Of a stretch of 64,000 nt of DNA, positions 10,534 through 21,895 are shown in pieces; within the stretch, counting starts at the first letter, position 1; each line of letters begins with the position of its first letter. The translations under genes and the position numbers were made by a program. The DNA is from Rotaria socialis (lineage: Eukaryota > Rotifera > Eurotatoria > Philodinida > Philodinidae): NCBI GenBank assembly GCA_905331475.1, contig CAJNYU010002050.1, positions 30,151 through 94,150 on the forward strand, in the 5' to 3' direction. Below the pieces are notes generated by a model. That model had not been told where the DNA came from. It made no database searches and saw nothing but the letters and a program-made list of their open reading frames with translations.

Positions 10534-12518
10534 TTAGTTATGAGGAAAATAAGGGCATTCTTTTCTCAAATGTCCTTGCTGACGACATCCGTAACATCGG
10601 CGACGTTTAATATGTCTTGTGCTAGTGCACATACGAAGAGCAGAATATGTATATGGTGTCAAGTACGATGTATGTACAGATGGCGCACGAGTCCGAACGA
10701 TAGGCGAATAGCGTTCATAAGGATGAAAATAGGTTGGATGATGATCATGATGCATTGAATTTGAATTTGTTTGTGCTAAAATCTCTTCAAATATATTGGC
10801 AATACTGTCGAAATCAGCACGAGTATCGATTGTTGCTAGTAGATTAGGTGATATCGGTGTATTACTATTCGTTGATGATGATGATGATGAATACAGTGGA
10901 TCGGCAAGTTGATCGAATGATATATTAATATGACTAGCAATTCGTACAGCTTCAGTTTCTGCATTTGTTCGAATAACAGCATTATTGCTCTCAACCGGAG
11001 ATTTCGGTATAATGTTCATTTCAACAAGCGATTGATTATTCGCGTTATTATCTTCATCTAAAACTTAGATGAATACCGAATTAAATTAATTTTGTTTTAG
11101 ATTTTAAACTTACCTGCTGCCAAATCAACATATGTTGATGATGTTGATGTTAAATACTCTGTTTGAAATTTACTCAGTATTTCATTAGTAAAAAATCTTC
11201 GATTAAGACTAACAAATATTGACGATGATATTTTACATGAACAAAGTCTTGGACTACGTCGTTGAAATTGCAACCATGATGGTAAACCATATTTAATTGT
11301 TTCACTTAAATTAAATCCTGTATCGAAATAACAATGATATGTACCAGGAAAAATAGCCACTAGTTCATTAAGTTTTTGCTCGATTCGATAATATTCTATG
11401 GAATGTAAATCAAGAAATGATGGTTTTATGAGAAGAGATTTATGTTGAAGTGGTGATAAACACGATGATGATATATCAGAAAATAATTTTAATTTATTAA
11501 CTAATTCTTCAAATTTCGAATAACACGATGGATGTATTATATACCAAATTTTTGCAGCACCATGATGAAGATAATTTAAAGATATTAGATCATATTCATC
11601 TATATGAATACCAACGGCGCTCGACCACATGCCCATATGAACTACAGGTGTTGTTACGCCTATAAATTTGAATTATAAATAGTACCGATTAATATACTGC
11701 AGGCGAATATATGATATGAACTTTTTACGTTAATCCAAAATTGAACATCTCATAACAACAACTTTATTCTTTTTTTGTATATAAAATTTCTTCACAATAA
11801 ATTAAGATTTTCTCAATATCAATTTAACTATATGTACTATGCATTTTTATTATAAAATTTCTCATTGTATTTATTTTCAATCTCAACCGAAAGATCCCTA
11901 GAAATAGCATATATAACTATTATTAGATTTTTGTTTGTCTTTCTTTTACGTGCAGATTTATCAAGTCTTTTTTTCCCTAAATTGAATGATACCTGGAATT
12001 CGTTGTGGATAATATTTGAGTAATGACGATAAGTCAGTCATATTAAAAACAGTTTCTCGTTTTGCAAATAAAGTATCATCAACATTCGGTACATACAAAG
12101 ATGCACGTTTCGATATTGTAGACCAAAAATAATCCAAAACATTATCATTGACTGTATCGCTCAAACGATATGGATCACTTTCAGCTATTGTTTTGAATTC
12201 ATCATAAGTCATGGAGCGTCGTTTAAGTGTTTCAGAATTTTGAATATAAAAAACATCCGATTGATGAGATGCATGAATTATTTCTTGTTTTATGTACAGT
12301 TTTATATGTCGTATGTCATATGGATTTTTTACTAAGGGAGCCCATCGACTAGGAGGAAGAATTTTAACAGCGCCAAAACGTCGTTGTAAACTAGTTTCAT
12401 GGTGGGTTAAAAATATTGCTAATGATTTCCATTGTTCGAATGTTGGCGTTAATGTTGGTATTAGTTTTGTACTATTCTCCATAACCATGATCAATGTACT
12501 ACTAAACAGACACTCCAA
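10534..12518 (-). CDS. KDM4: KDM4-like JmjN/JmjC histone demethylase with C-terminal CCHC zinc knuckle
   Basis: Three exons (12518-11993, 11659-11114, 11057-10534), both introns phase 1, give 531 residues. Exon 1 carries a JmjN domain (TPTFEQWKSLAIFL, then RRFGAVKILPPSRW). The first junction reads PQRIPG-VTTPVVHMGMW, as in KDM4 proteins. Exon 2 is the JmjC domain: iron ligands H and D in HIDEYD, the third His in GTYHCYFDTGFN, Lys/Trp in AAKIWY for 2-oxoglutarate, and a CSC pair expected for the KDM4 zinc site. Such enzymes remove methyl groups from histone lysines in the nucleus. The usual PHD/Tudor region is absent; exon 3 is low-complexity and ends in a canonical CX2CX4HX4C knuckle (CYGCRQQGHLRKEC). 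The first of three tRNA-Cys genes begins 142 bp upstream, on the other strand. Confidence 0.85.
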
Positions 12519-12659
12519 TGAGTATTGTATCGTTATTGGAGAGCAACATGGTTATTCAAGTGTGACGGCCTCTTTTCGTTCTTTTCGTATTTTCTTCTTT
12601 CGTTCTATCGTTCGTTCTCTGGCCAAGTTCAAGTTGTCGACGTCATCACAAGACCCCAT

Positions 12660-12731
12660 GGGGATATAGCTCAGTGGTAGAGCATTCGACTGCAGATCGA
12701 GAGGTCCCTGGTTCAATCCCGGGTGTCCCCT
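12660..12731 (+). tRNA. tRNA-Cys (GCA), copy 1
   Basis: A 72-nt cloverleaf with acceptor GGGGATA/TGTCCCC, discriminator U as usual for tRNA-Cys, anticodon loop CTGCAGA and T loop TTCAATC. Intronless. A T-rich stretch follows and may serve as the polymerase III terminator. Confidence 0.95.
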
Positions 12732-12805
12732 ATTTTTTTATTCACTACTCCGTCTCACTCGGTTTTGACAGGTTTTTGAAAGACAAGTGCATGGAAAACC
12801 ATTGT

Positions 12806-12877
12806 GGGGATATAGCTCAGTGGTAGAGCATTCGACTGCAGATCGAGAGGTCCCTGGTTCAATCCCGGGTGTCCCCT
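12806..12877 (+). tRNA. tRNA-Cys (GCA), copy 2
   Basis: Identical to copy 1 over 72 nt and 146 bp downstream of it, measured start to start. It is part of a tandem array. Confidence 0.95.
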
Positions 12878-12976
12878 ATATTTTTATTATCTAATAGGAT
12901 TNATTTTTTTATTCACTACTCCGTCTCACTCGGTTTTGACAGGTTTTTGAAGGACAAGTGCATGGAAAACCATTGT

Positions 12977-13048
12977 GGGGATATAGCTCAGTGGTAGAGC
13001 ATTCGACTGCAGATCGAGAGGTTCCTGGTTCGATCCCGGGTGTCCCCT
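12977..13048 (+). tRNA. tRNA-Cys (GCA), copy 3
   Basis: Two substitutions from copies 1 and 2 in the T arm (GGTTCC, TTCGATC), giving the consensus B box. It lies just after the single N at 12902, so it may be a further tandem gene or the other haplotype of copy 2. Confidence 0.9.
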
Positions 13049-13050
13049 AT

Positions 13051-14042
13051 CGTTTCTTTTTCAAATAGCAGTAATCATAACTGTTATTTTTTTATAAGTT
13101 CGTTTACGTAAGTTTTCGATATGATCATTCTATTACGAGACAATAACTAATGCTCATCATTCAATATGCGTGCACTCATTCGTTGAGAAGACAAATTATC
13201 AAGTGAAAGTATAAAAATACCGTACAAGTACACAGGCCAATGGTACGAAAAAAAAGACATAAAACGTCAAGAAACAATTTTGTTGTGCGCATAGATGTTC
13301 GCTTACTCGTATGGTCAGTGTCGGTATTGCCAAAGGTCATCCTTTTTTTTGTCATTGTCGGTCGTACTTCATTGAACTCAAACAATGATTGGCTGAGCAT
13401 GCACTTGTTTTTCTTTTAGATATGAATACTTTCGAATGAATACATTCAATCAAAATGAGTGATGAAAAAAAAATACCTTGAAGGAAGAACTCAAAATTTA
13501 CTCAACGAAGAAGAAATGAAAACTTCTCAATATGCAAATGTTATGAAATAGGTTACATGAAAAAGAACGCATTAAAAATTGATTGACTTTTGAAATAATG
13601 AAATGAAACTCTAGGAAAAGGCTTTTAAATCGATGCAATCAGATAAGAATTAAAGATTCTACTTTTGATTATCATGTTTAGAAATTAACTATTAAGTCTA
13701 CATAGTCATAGAAACTATTTTCTGTTTAAACTATTTTAATATTCATTATTGTATTTGTTGCAGAGTCATCTCAAGTAAAAGAATTTTATTAGTTCATATT
13801 AGTAACGAATAGTGTCTATGAGACATGTTACTTGCGATGTGATTGTATTATCAGTGTATTTTTTTTTTGCTCACATGTGATGTGTGAAGATAAGCAAAGT
13901 ATTATAAAAAAAAAGAAGAAGAAGAAGAAGCCTCATATGCCTTGTAACATCATATATTTCTTTAGAAGCTATCTTAGAGTGTTTATTTTTATTCTCATTT
14001 AATCTTAAAATAACTTTTATCGTCGTCTAAACTTTAGATCAA
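13051..14042. other. Intergenic upstream of carboxypeptidase Q
   Basis: AT-rich, with a (GAA)n tract at about 13914-13930. An acceptor-like aaactttag lies six bases before the CPQ start codon. No gene seen. Confidence 0.4.
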
Positions 14043-15565
14043 ATGATGTTGTGGTTATTTCTAATTCTTCCAGTAATAATAAGTGTAACAAGTCGTTCAA
14101 TTGATATTCATGATAAATCGACACCAAAAACTGTATCAGATCGTTTAATTGAATTAGTCACTCAGGGTGCTTTTCGTGGTGTTACCTATTATCGTTTGGC
14201 TGCATTAACTGATACTATTGGTCCACGTCTTTGTGGTAATGAATCGTTAACGCAAGCTGTTGATTGGGTTCGACATGCAATGATTGGTGAAGGCTTAGAA
14301 AATGTTCACGTCGAACCAGTTCAAATACCTCATTGGGTACGTGGTGCAGAACGAGCTCATTTAATTCAACCACGTATTGCAAAATTATCTATGCTTGGCT
14401 TGGGAAATTCAGTTGGTACTGGTCCGAATGGTATTCAAGCGCCAGTACTTGTTGTTCGATCGTTTGATGAGTTAGACATAAGATGTGAAGAAGCTCGTAA
14501 TAAAATTGTTGTTTTTAATCCTCAATGCGATTGGGTAGCACAACCTGTTGGTTGCTATGGTCCAGTTGTTGCTTACCGTGCAGGAGGAGCATCGCGCGCT
14601 GCTAAATGTGAAGCAGTTGCTTCTCTTAGTCGATCAGCTGCATCGCATTCTATTGATTCACCACATACGGGTATGATGAATTATGATCCAGCTTATCCAA
14701 AGATTCCAGCAGCATCACTCTCAGTTGAACATGCTGATATGTTAGAACGTTTTCAACAGCGAAATCAATCAATGGAAATTTTTCTCTATATGGAAGCACA
14801 CACATTACCGGATGTTGTCGGGTATAATCTTGTTGCTGAAATAGAAGGTTCAACTTTACCAAATGAAACTGTCCTCGTCAGTGGACATTTGGATAGTTGG
14901 GATGTAGGTCAAGGTAAAAAATTTCGTCAATAGTTTTACCATTTTAGTTAATATGAATTTTTTTTAAGGAGCTATGGATGATGGTGGTGGTGCAATGATT
15001 TCTTGGACTGTTCTTTCATTATTACATTCATTGAATATTCGAGCTAAACGAACAATACGTTGTGTTCTTTGGTCATGTGAAGAATTCGGTGGTATTGGTG
15101 CTGACCAATATTTTACGGCACATGAAAATGAAGTACCCACAATGAGTATTGTTATGGAATCTGATATGGGGGTATTTCATCCACGTGGTCTCGAATTTAC
15201 AGGAAGTAATAAATCGCAACAAGTAAGAAAAAAGAAAATTCTCTTTTTCAAAGAGAAGAAAACATTTTATTTTTGTCATGGTGAAATTTTCTTTTTAGAT
15301 TATACAAACACTATCTGTACAATTACAATCAATTAATGCGACTCAAATTCTGCCAGGTGGTGGTGGCACAGATATCGATCCATGGGTAGAACGTGGTGTT
15401 CCTGGTGCATCGCTTCTTAATGATAATGCAAATTATTTTGCTTATCATCATTCAAATGGTGATACAGTCAATGTGTTCAATTCAACTGATATTGACCTAG
15501 CTGCTGCTGTTTGGGCTGTTTATGCTTATTCCATTGCTGACCTTGATAATCTTTTGCCACGCTAG
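14043..15565 (+). CDS. CPQ: Carboxypeptidase Q (M28 family metallopeptidase)
   Basis: Three exons (14043-14913, 14969-15222, 15299-15565) with introns of 55 and 76 bp give 463 residues, close to the usual length of about 470. A signal peptide is visible (MMLWLFLILPVIISV). The di-zinc M28 site is intact: His and Asp in HLDSWDVGQG followed across the junction by AMDDGGG, the catalytic Glu pair in SCEEFGG, Asp in ESDMGVF, and His in AYHHSNGD. The family hydrolyses dipeptides with unsubstituted N and C termini in lysosome or extracellular space. The acceptor-like ctttag just upstream of the ATG suggests a trans-splice or 5'UTR intron site. Confidence 0.93.
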
Positions 15566-15829
15566 CTTAGTATTTGTGAATGTTTCTTTTTTCCTTTGTT
15601 TTTTTTTAATATTCATAAATGGAAGAAAAAAAAAGTAAACGACAAGCTAAAAGGCGTTTTGTGCTGGTAAGCCAACGACAAAAAAGAACACCGATTCTCT
15701 GTCAGTCAATCAATCATTAAAAATGTTTAGTTTACATAAGATGAAAAATACGAATAAAAAGTTTAACATTTACTTTGCATTTTTATTCTTGCGCGTTTAA
15801 CTACAAAAAATAACGACTTCATCACAATA

Positions 15830-17993
15830 ATGGCATCGAAAGGAAGTGGCGTACGTATAGTTGTCTACGATGAACATGATAAAATTCATGCAAGTATACG
15901 TGATGCTATGATTGAAACGATTGAATCGTTCTATCATTTACCGTCGTGTATTTCATTTATTGAACAAAATGCTAAAGATGACAGAGTAAATATCGTAATA
16001 ACAACATCAATAGAGGATCATGTTTTGCAATCATTCGAACGTTTGCATCCTGTTGAAGCTATTCTTATTTCATCTAAATCACGAAGGTATGCTGATACAT
16101 TACTGAGTAAAGTAATTGGCGTTTATCCTAAGATGGAAAATCTATTAGTCGCCTTATTCGAAACCATGGAAACGTTAGAATTACAACTCAATGCAAATAG
16201 CATTCTTTTTCATCGTCAAACAGATGGAAGTTACAATACGGATTTTTATTTTTATGCTATTTGGAAAACTCATTATCGAAGTCAAATGGTACCGAAAAAA
16301 AGTCTTGTTGAACAATCACGTTATCTCTTTTATTCCGAAAAGAAAGTAAAAGCTCATATTCAAGATTTCAATGCAAACTATCAAGCATCGGAAGTTCTCT
16401 ATTGGCTGGATAAATATAGTCATCCATTTCCATATAATTTACTTGTTTCAAATGCTCTTCGTACACACGATCAACAAATTCTATCAGTTATTCGACTGTT
16501 TATTCTTGATCTCAATAAACAAATGAAACCTTTGCCAATAGGACCTAGTTATAATCAAGTATTTTTCGGTACAAAATTATCAATAGAATTAGTCGATCGA
16601 CTTGAACAACTAACATCGAAAGATATTATTGCATTTCAATGTTTTCTTCCTGTAATGAAATCGCGAACAAAAGCTTTAGCAGCAGCAACACAACCAACTC
16701 GTCGTCGTAAAATAGCCAATGTATTATTTAAAATCGATGCAAGCAATGCATTATGTGCACCGATGGGTGAAACTGTTCTTATTGATATGGCAACACCATT
16801 TCATATAACATGTGTAACAAGAAATACAGGTTCAGGTGGCGTTCAACAATTAGTAACAATTGTTACACTAGTTGCAATTCCTAAACGACATAGAGATTAT
16901 TTATTTTCACACTTTATTGAACAACAAAGAAAGGCCGGAAAAACAATTAGTGATTTTCTACAACAAACAATTCCACTCGTTAGGTAAGACAATATTAATA
17001 TGGATGATTTTACTAGCTGCTTTTCTTCGTTTATTTTTAGGCCGGATAATACTTATAGAAGAGACGATGAAGATAAATCGGAAATCTCTCAATACTCCAT
17101 TCCACTTTATGTTGTTTCAGTAGCACAAGCCAGTCGAGATTCGCTAGCTGTATGGTATGCATTATTGTCGCTATTGAATTTCTTGAGGATTAATATCAGA
17201 ACAAAATAATGAAAGATTAAATTATTGTTTTCCATTTAGTAATGATGAAGCTGAAGCCGATGAACTTATTGCTCGCGGTAATTGGGCGCAAGCAGTCGAT
17301 GCTTTAGCTCGTATCGAAGATCCAAATGTTCGTGTATTAAATAAACACGGATGCTTATTACGTGAACGTTTACAAGATTTGCCGGGTGCACTTGAATGTC
17401 ACGAGCAAGCATTGGGCAAAGCTACGGATAAAGGAAAAGCTGAAACACTTATTTATCTGGGCATCGTTTATCATGATATGAAACAATATGCTGAAGCATT
17501 GAATCAGTATTCTCAAGCATTACAATGGTTCGATAAACAGAAATCAAGAGATCCTAATATGATAGCTCGATGTCTTGTTGGTCTTGGCAATGGATATTGG
17601 GCACGTCGAGAACTTGACGAAGCACGCGATTGTACTGAACGTGCGTTAGCTATACGTGAGCACGAAGTTGAACCGAAAAATTACGCAGACATCGCATCTT
17701 GTCTTGGTAACTTGGGAAATATATTACACGATCAAGGCCATGTTGAACGGGCATTAGATTATGCTAAACAAGCCGCTGATTTATTAACTATACATGGGAC
17801 GAATGATTTAAGATTGGCAGCATCATTAAACAATTTAGGTGCGATGTACCTAGCTTGTGGACAAAATGATAAAGCACGAGAAAATTTTGAACGTGCAATA
17901 GAACTTATAAAAGATGAAAATCATCCGTATCGACAAAGTGCATTGAATAATATCGTACGGTTAGATGAAATGGAAGCAGCACAAAAAGAATAA
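15830..17993 (+). CDS. TPR protein with degenerate ADP-ribosyltransferase-like domain
   Basis: Three exons (15830-16983, 17041-17154, 17240-17993), both introns phase 2, give 673 residues. The N-terminal ~230 residues (VRIVVYDEH; KVIGVYPKMENLL; LLVSNALRTHDQQILSVIRL) look like the N-terminal domain of the ADP-ribosyltransferase/TPR proteins that are abundant in bdelloids. The next ~130 residues sit where the transferase domain should be, but the catalytic pattern is poor. The first motif reads VFFGTKLS instead of a R-G-containing strand, no S-T-S motif is seen, and GETVLID replaces E-X-E. The C terminus is at least four kinesin-light-chain-like TPRs (AETLIYLGIVYHDMKQYAEA; LNNLGAMYLACGQNDKA). 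It is probably a cytosolic binding protein with lost catalysis; that is inference. Confidence 0.75.
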
Positions 17994-20135
17994 TTTATTT
18001 TTTGATAAATATATATGAAGATGATTTTTCTTACTTTTATTTTTTTCTTCAAAGCATTTATAGTTATAAAGAAATATGGATTCAGTCAGGAGAAAAGATA
18101 AAATAGTGTCCGAATTTATTGAATTGAATCAACTCACTTTTCTTTCTAACGGTACGCCAATCTAGTAAGCTTTTATTTAGATGGTTGAAGTTCGAAAGTG
18201 CTATGGAAAGCTTTTGAATTTTGAAGTAAATACACAAATTGCATTTTTTTATATTCGAACATTAACATTTGAATGATTTCTATTTTAATTGCTTGAATTT
18301 TTCACTAAATACTTTTCTTTGGATTATAAAAACAAATCTCTATGAAACTAATTATTATTTAAGGCGTACATGATTCAGACAATCAGTCGGCCATAAACAA
18401 TAGGAGCCATAGGAAAATTATTCAACAAATACTAAGCTAGTCAATGCAGATCGAAATATTGGTCCTTACTGCAGTTAATATTTACACTTACACCCAAATT
18501 ATTTTTTCTATTTTCTCTTCTGTGCTGTTCTGTTCTTAAAACAATAAGAATTCATCATTTTTAGTATCGAAAGTGAATACAACTATTTTTAGAAGCATGA
18601 CGTCTTGTTACGTTCTTGAATCTTCGTAAGAAAAATACTTGTATTTGGCACAAATAAACTCAGCTATATTTAGATATTGACTTTGATCATTTTTTGCGTT
18701 ACCGAATCAACAAAGAAAAAACAAAAGTTGCAATATGATCTATTGCTTGTAAAAATGTACTTCGATTTTTTTCTCTCATATTCTTATCTTGGAATGTCGT
18801 TGAGTGCGCGTTCTACGTTGATGGAATGAATTATGTTTAATAATTCATATAAAAAGTTTTGAAATAGATATTCAGTATTTAGAAATGGCCGAGCTGATGC
18901 GTGATTTTAAAAAAGAAAATGAACGATGATAGTTCAACTTCAACAGTAGGTCAAGCTGATTTAGAGGGGCATGCAGTTGTAGATTCCAATTGGCTTTTTA
19001 ATTATTATTTGTAACTTTAAAATGTCTTCTATTTATAGTTATAAAAGCAAATTTCGTATACAATGGATCGTGCCATGGTAGAAAATAAAAGACAACAAAC
19101 AGATATTAAAATTGTACTTGATTATCCGTCGATTGGTGATTTTCACAACAAATATACCACCACTCGATACAACAACATTCGAAGGAACTATTGTGAATGA
19201 AGCTAAACCCCGTTGAATGTAAATAAGTTTTCCTTGCATACTGATCAATTCATTAGAGATAAATACGAATAAAAATTATCTCTGAGAGCAAACTCTTCTG
19301 TTTTTATTAAACACTATCCAAGATGATAAAACGAGAAGTGATCAAAACTTTACAATTCAATAAGAATAAGAGCAAAAATCTGTATGTAGTATAAGTTTGT
19401 TCGACTATTACAAAAAGAAAAAAAACCGATTTACATATTCAACAGGCTCACTACTACTCTTCAATGGATTGAACTTCTCAAACGATCCTTCTCGGATTTA
19501 TTTTCGTAGATGCGTCTGTACAAAAATCTTCATTGTTTATTAAAGAAGATTATCGGATACTAACAGGAACCAATATGAATCTTCTGTCTATCATATTCTT
19601 TCTTGCACTGCTTGACTTGAAGCAATCTTGTACAATACACAACGCTAACAAATATATCGAAGTCTAGGATAAAGTTGGATCGGTAACCTTATCCTCATTC
19701 CGCCACGTTGTATACTTTTTCGAAAATCTTTTATTCAATTATAATAATAAAATCGATGATTTACATTTTCATCAACGATAATTCCTAACGAGTAGACTTG
19801 AACACTTTTGTTGCTAATTTCAAAGTTTCGCTAATTCTGAAACTCAATCTTTTCACATGCACTTGTGTATTTATGTTAACAAAATTCACTAACACATTAT
19901 ACAGGAATGTTCCTTAAGAAACAGAAAAGAAAACAAGAAAAAAAATGTCTATAAAAGAATGAAAGTTAAACGATTGTCTTATCAAAATTCGTCAAAAAAA
20001 AAGATGATCACTTCAATTAATATTTAAAACTAGATTCTACTTGGAACACATGTCATGCTTTCAATCTGACACAATAGGATCAAGATTTACAAAAAGAAAA
20101 AACAATTTAACAAAGAAAAACGGAAAACATAATCA
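17994..20135. other. Intergenic, gene-poor
   Basis: No exon with both coding character and splice sites was found in 2.1 kb. AT-rich throughout; poly-A/T runs only. Confidence 0.45.
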
Positions 20136-21755
20136 TTAAACTAAAACGGCAGTAGTTGCTGAGCTGCTTCGTAAACGTTTCATTTCATGCGGATCCTTTT
20201 CTAGGCTGAGCTCTGATGCCATGGAACGTTTTGTAATACGAGCTGCTAAACCAACATCATCATTGTTTTGTTCGGTATCATCATAATCATCTTCGTCAGC
20301 AGCAGTTTGATCAACAATTGTATTTAGAACAGACGAAACTTCCTCTGCATGTTCGCCGTCTTCTTCTTCTTCTTCATCGCCCAAACCATCTAATGCTTTC
20401 AAATAAGCTTTTTTAAGTAAACATATATCAAGAAACTTTTGACCGCCACGTCGACCAAATGATGCTTTCCATAAACGAGCAGTAGTTGATGACGATAAAA
20501 TATCATCATCTTCGTCTTGTTCTAGAAAAAAAATATTTGCGTTTAATTCGTATTTTTACATGTTTAGGATTAAAGGTTTAATAGAACACAGGGGAAGTGT
20601 ATTTTAACCAATAGAAAGAAAGCAATTCGATTGTACATTTGATTTCATAGACGAAAATGCATACTAGCATGGATTCGAGTGGGTAAAGGCGTCAGCTGTC
20701 GAATACAACTCTACTTTCATTTACATCTAAAAAATGAAAAGAGCACCGAAGGTTATCGATAACAATGGATTGACTTCTAAAAGCAAGGCTTTTCATTTAC
20801 AATCATCTCAGTATCGAGCTCACGTTAACAGACTAAAATCTATACGGTTTTAATACGAATTTCTATTGCGAACATAATTACTATTGATTATGTACTAATT
20901 AGACATTTAATACTCTACTACCGATCTCATTCCAAATCGTGACACAATTCTACAAAGCGAAAGATTACATCGGCATTTACTCATCATGTTGCAATAGAAT
21001 TAAGAATAATAATTGTGTGTGCGTGTGTTTTTTATTTCTGACACATATTGATTGCGCATAATGTCTTTATAAAATACTAAAAACATGTGCTAGCAAATTT
21101 CCTGATGTCTGTATCCTTAAAAAAAAATGAGATTACCTTCATTATCATCAACCAGTGTCATCGGTGTATGAAGAAAAAGTTTTGAATCGAATTGTGGTAA
21201 TTCATCTTTATGTTCTAATAATTCACAGAGATAAGTTTGTCGTTGCGATAACTCTTTAACTTGTATTAATAATTGTCTAACATAATGTTGTTCAAATAGT
21301 TCTGGACGTTCTTCGCAGCGAAATTTAAATTTAAATCTTGAATTATCCTGATAGATTTCAACTGATAATAATCTTGATGATAAAAGTTTCGCATGTAATT
21401 CACTATCATGATTATCTTGTTTAAGCGAATTAATGCTGACCATAGATTTTAAACGTGTTAATATCGGCGCTAGATCATCACGATGAAATGATGTTTTACG
21501 TGGATTATTTAATAGTTGTAGGCGTTGGCGAATTTTTTCTTCATTTAAATGCTCAAAATAAGCTGTGCCGTTTAAGTAAAAAGCTATTGATATTGAGTTA
21601 TCTGTAAAATGTGGTTGACATAGTAAAACAATATGACGATAAGATGCATCAAGACAACCAGCAAACATGGTTAACGATGATGACATACGTATAAGGCGCA
21701 CAGGTGTTTGAGCAAATGTTCGTGAACATGTTGCGGCAAAATCTTCAAAGGACAT
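20136..21755 (-). CDS. NHEJ1: XLF/Cernunnos-like non-homologous end-joining factor
   Basis: Two exons (21755-21137 and 20521-20136, intron phase 1) give 334 residues; human XLF is 299. Residues ~1-130 look like a beta-rich head. The diagnostic stretch is at about 150-195: strands RFKFKFRCEE, then EQHYVRQLLIQVKELSQRQ and LCELLEHKDELPQF. This matches the head-to-helix transition of XLF, where a Q-H-X-X-R-P-L-like turn enters the dimerising coiled coil ending in K-D. The C terminus is acidic then basic (MKRLRSS), but lacks the terminal Phe of the vertebrate Ku-binding motif. XLF bridges XRCC4-ligase IV at broken DNA ends. An acceptor-like attttag lies two bases before the ATG, and the carrier gene ends 140 bp upstream on the same strand. 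Confidence 0.6.
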
Positions 21756-21895
21756 ATCTAAAATATATCAATTGTGAATTTTTCTTAAGATTTATTAGAA
21801 AGATTCTACGCTAAACATGTTCTCCTTAGACTAATTAAAGATTTTGAGTTTCTTTTTTTATTTCTGCTTTCAGAAATTGATCCTAGCTAATCATT

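Larger units (their letters stand above)
12732..13050. repeat. Tandem tRNA-Cys repeat spanning a single-N join
   Basis: The block 12732-12879 (spacer plus tRNA) recurs at 12903-13050 with about three substitutions, directly after the N at 12902. The substitutions argue against a simple same-molecule overlap and favour either true tandem copies or two alleles placed in series. Confidence 0.7.

Noticed and set aside
17000-17209. Separate small gene downstream of the first TPR-gene exon
   Set aside because: The frame is exon 2 of the TPR gene (17041-17154) plus flanking intron sequence; phases match exons 1 and 3.
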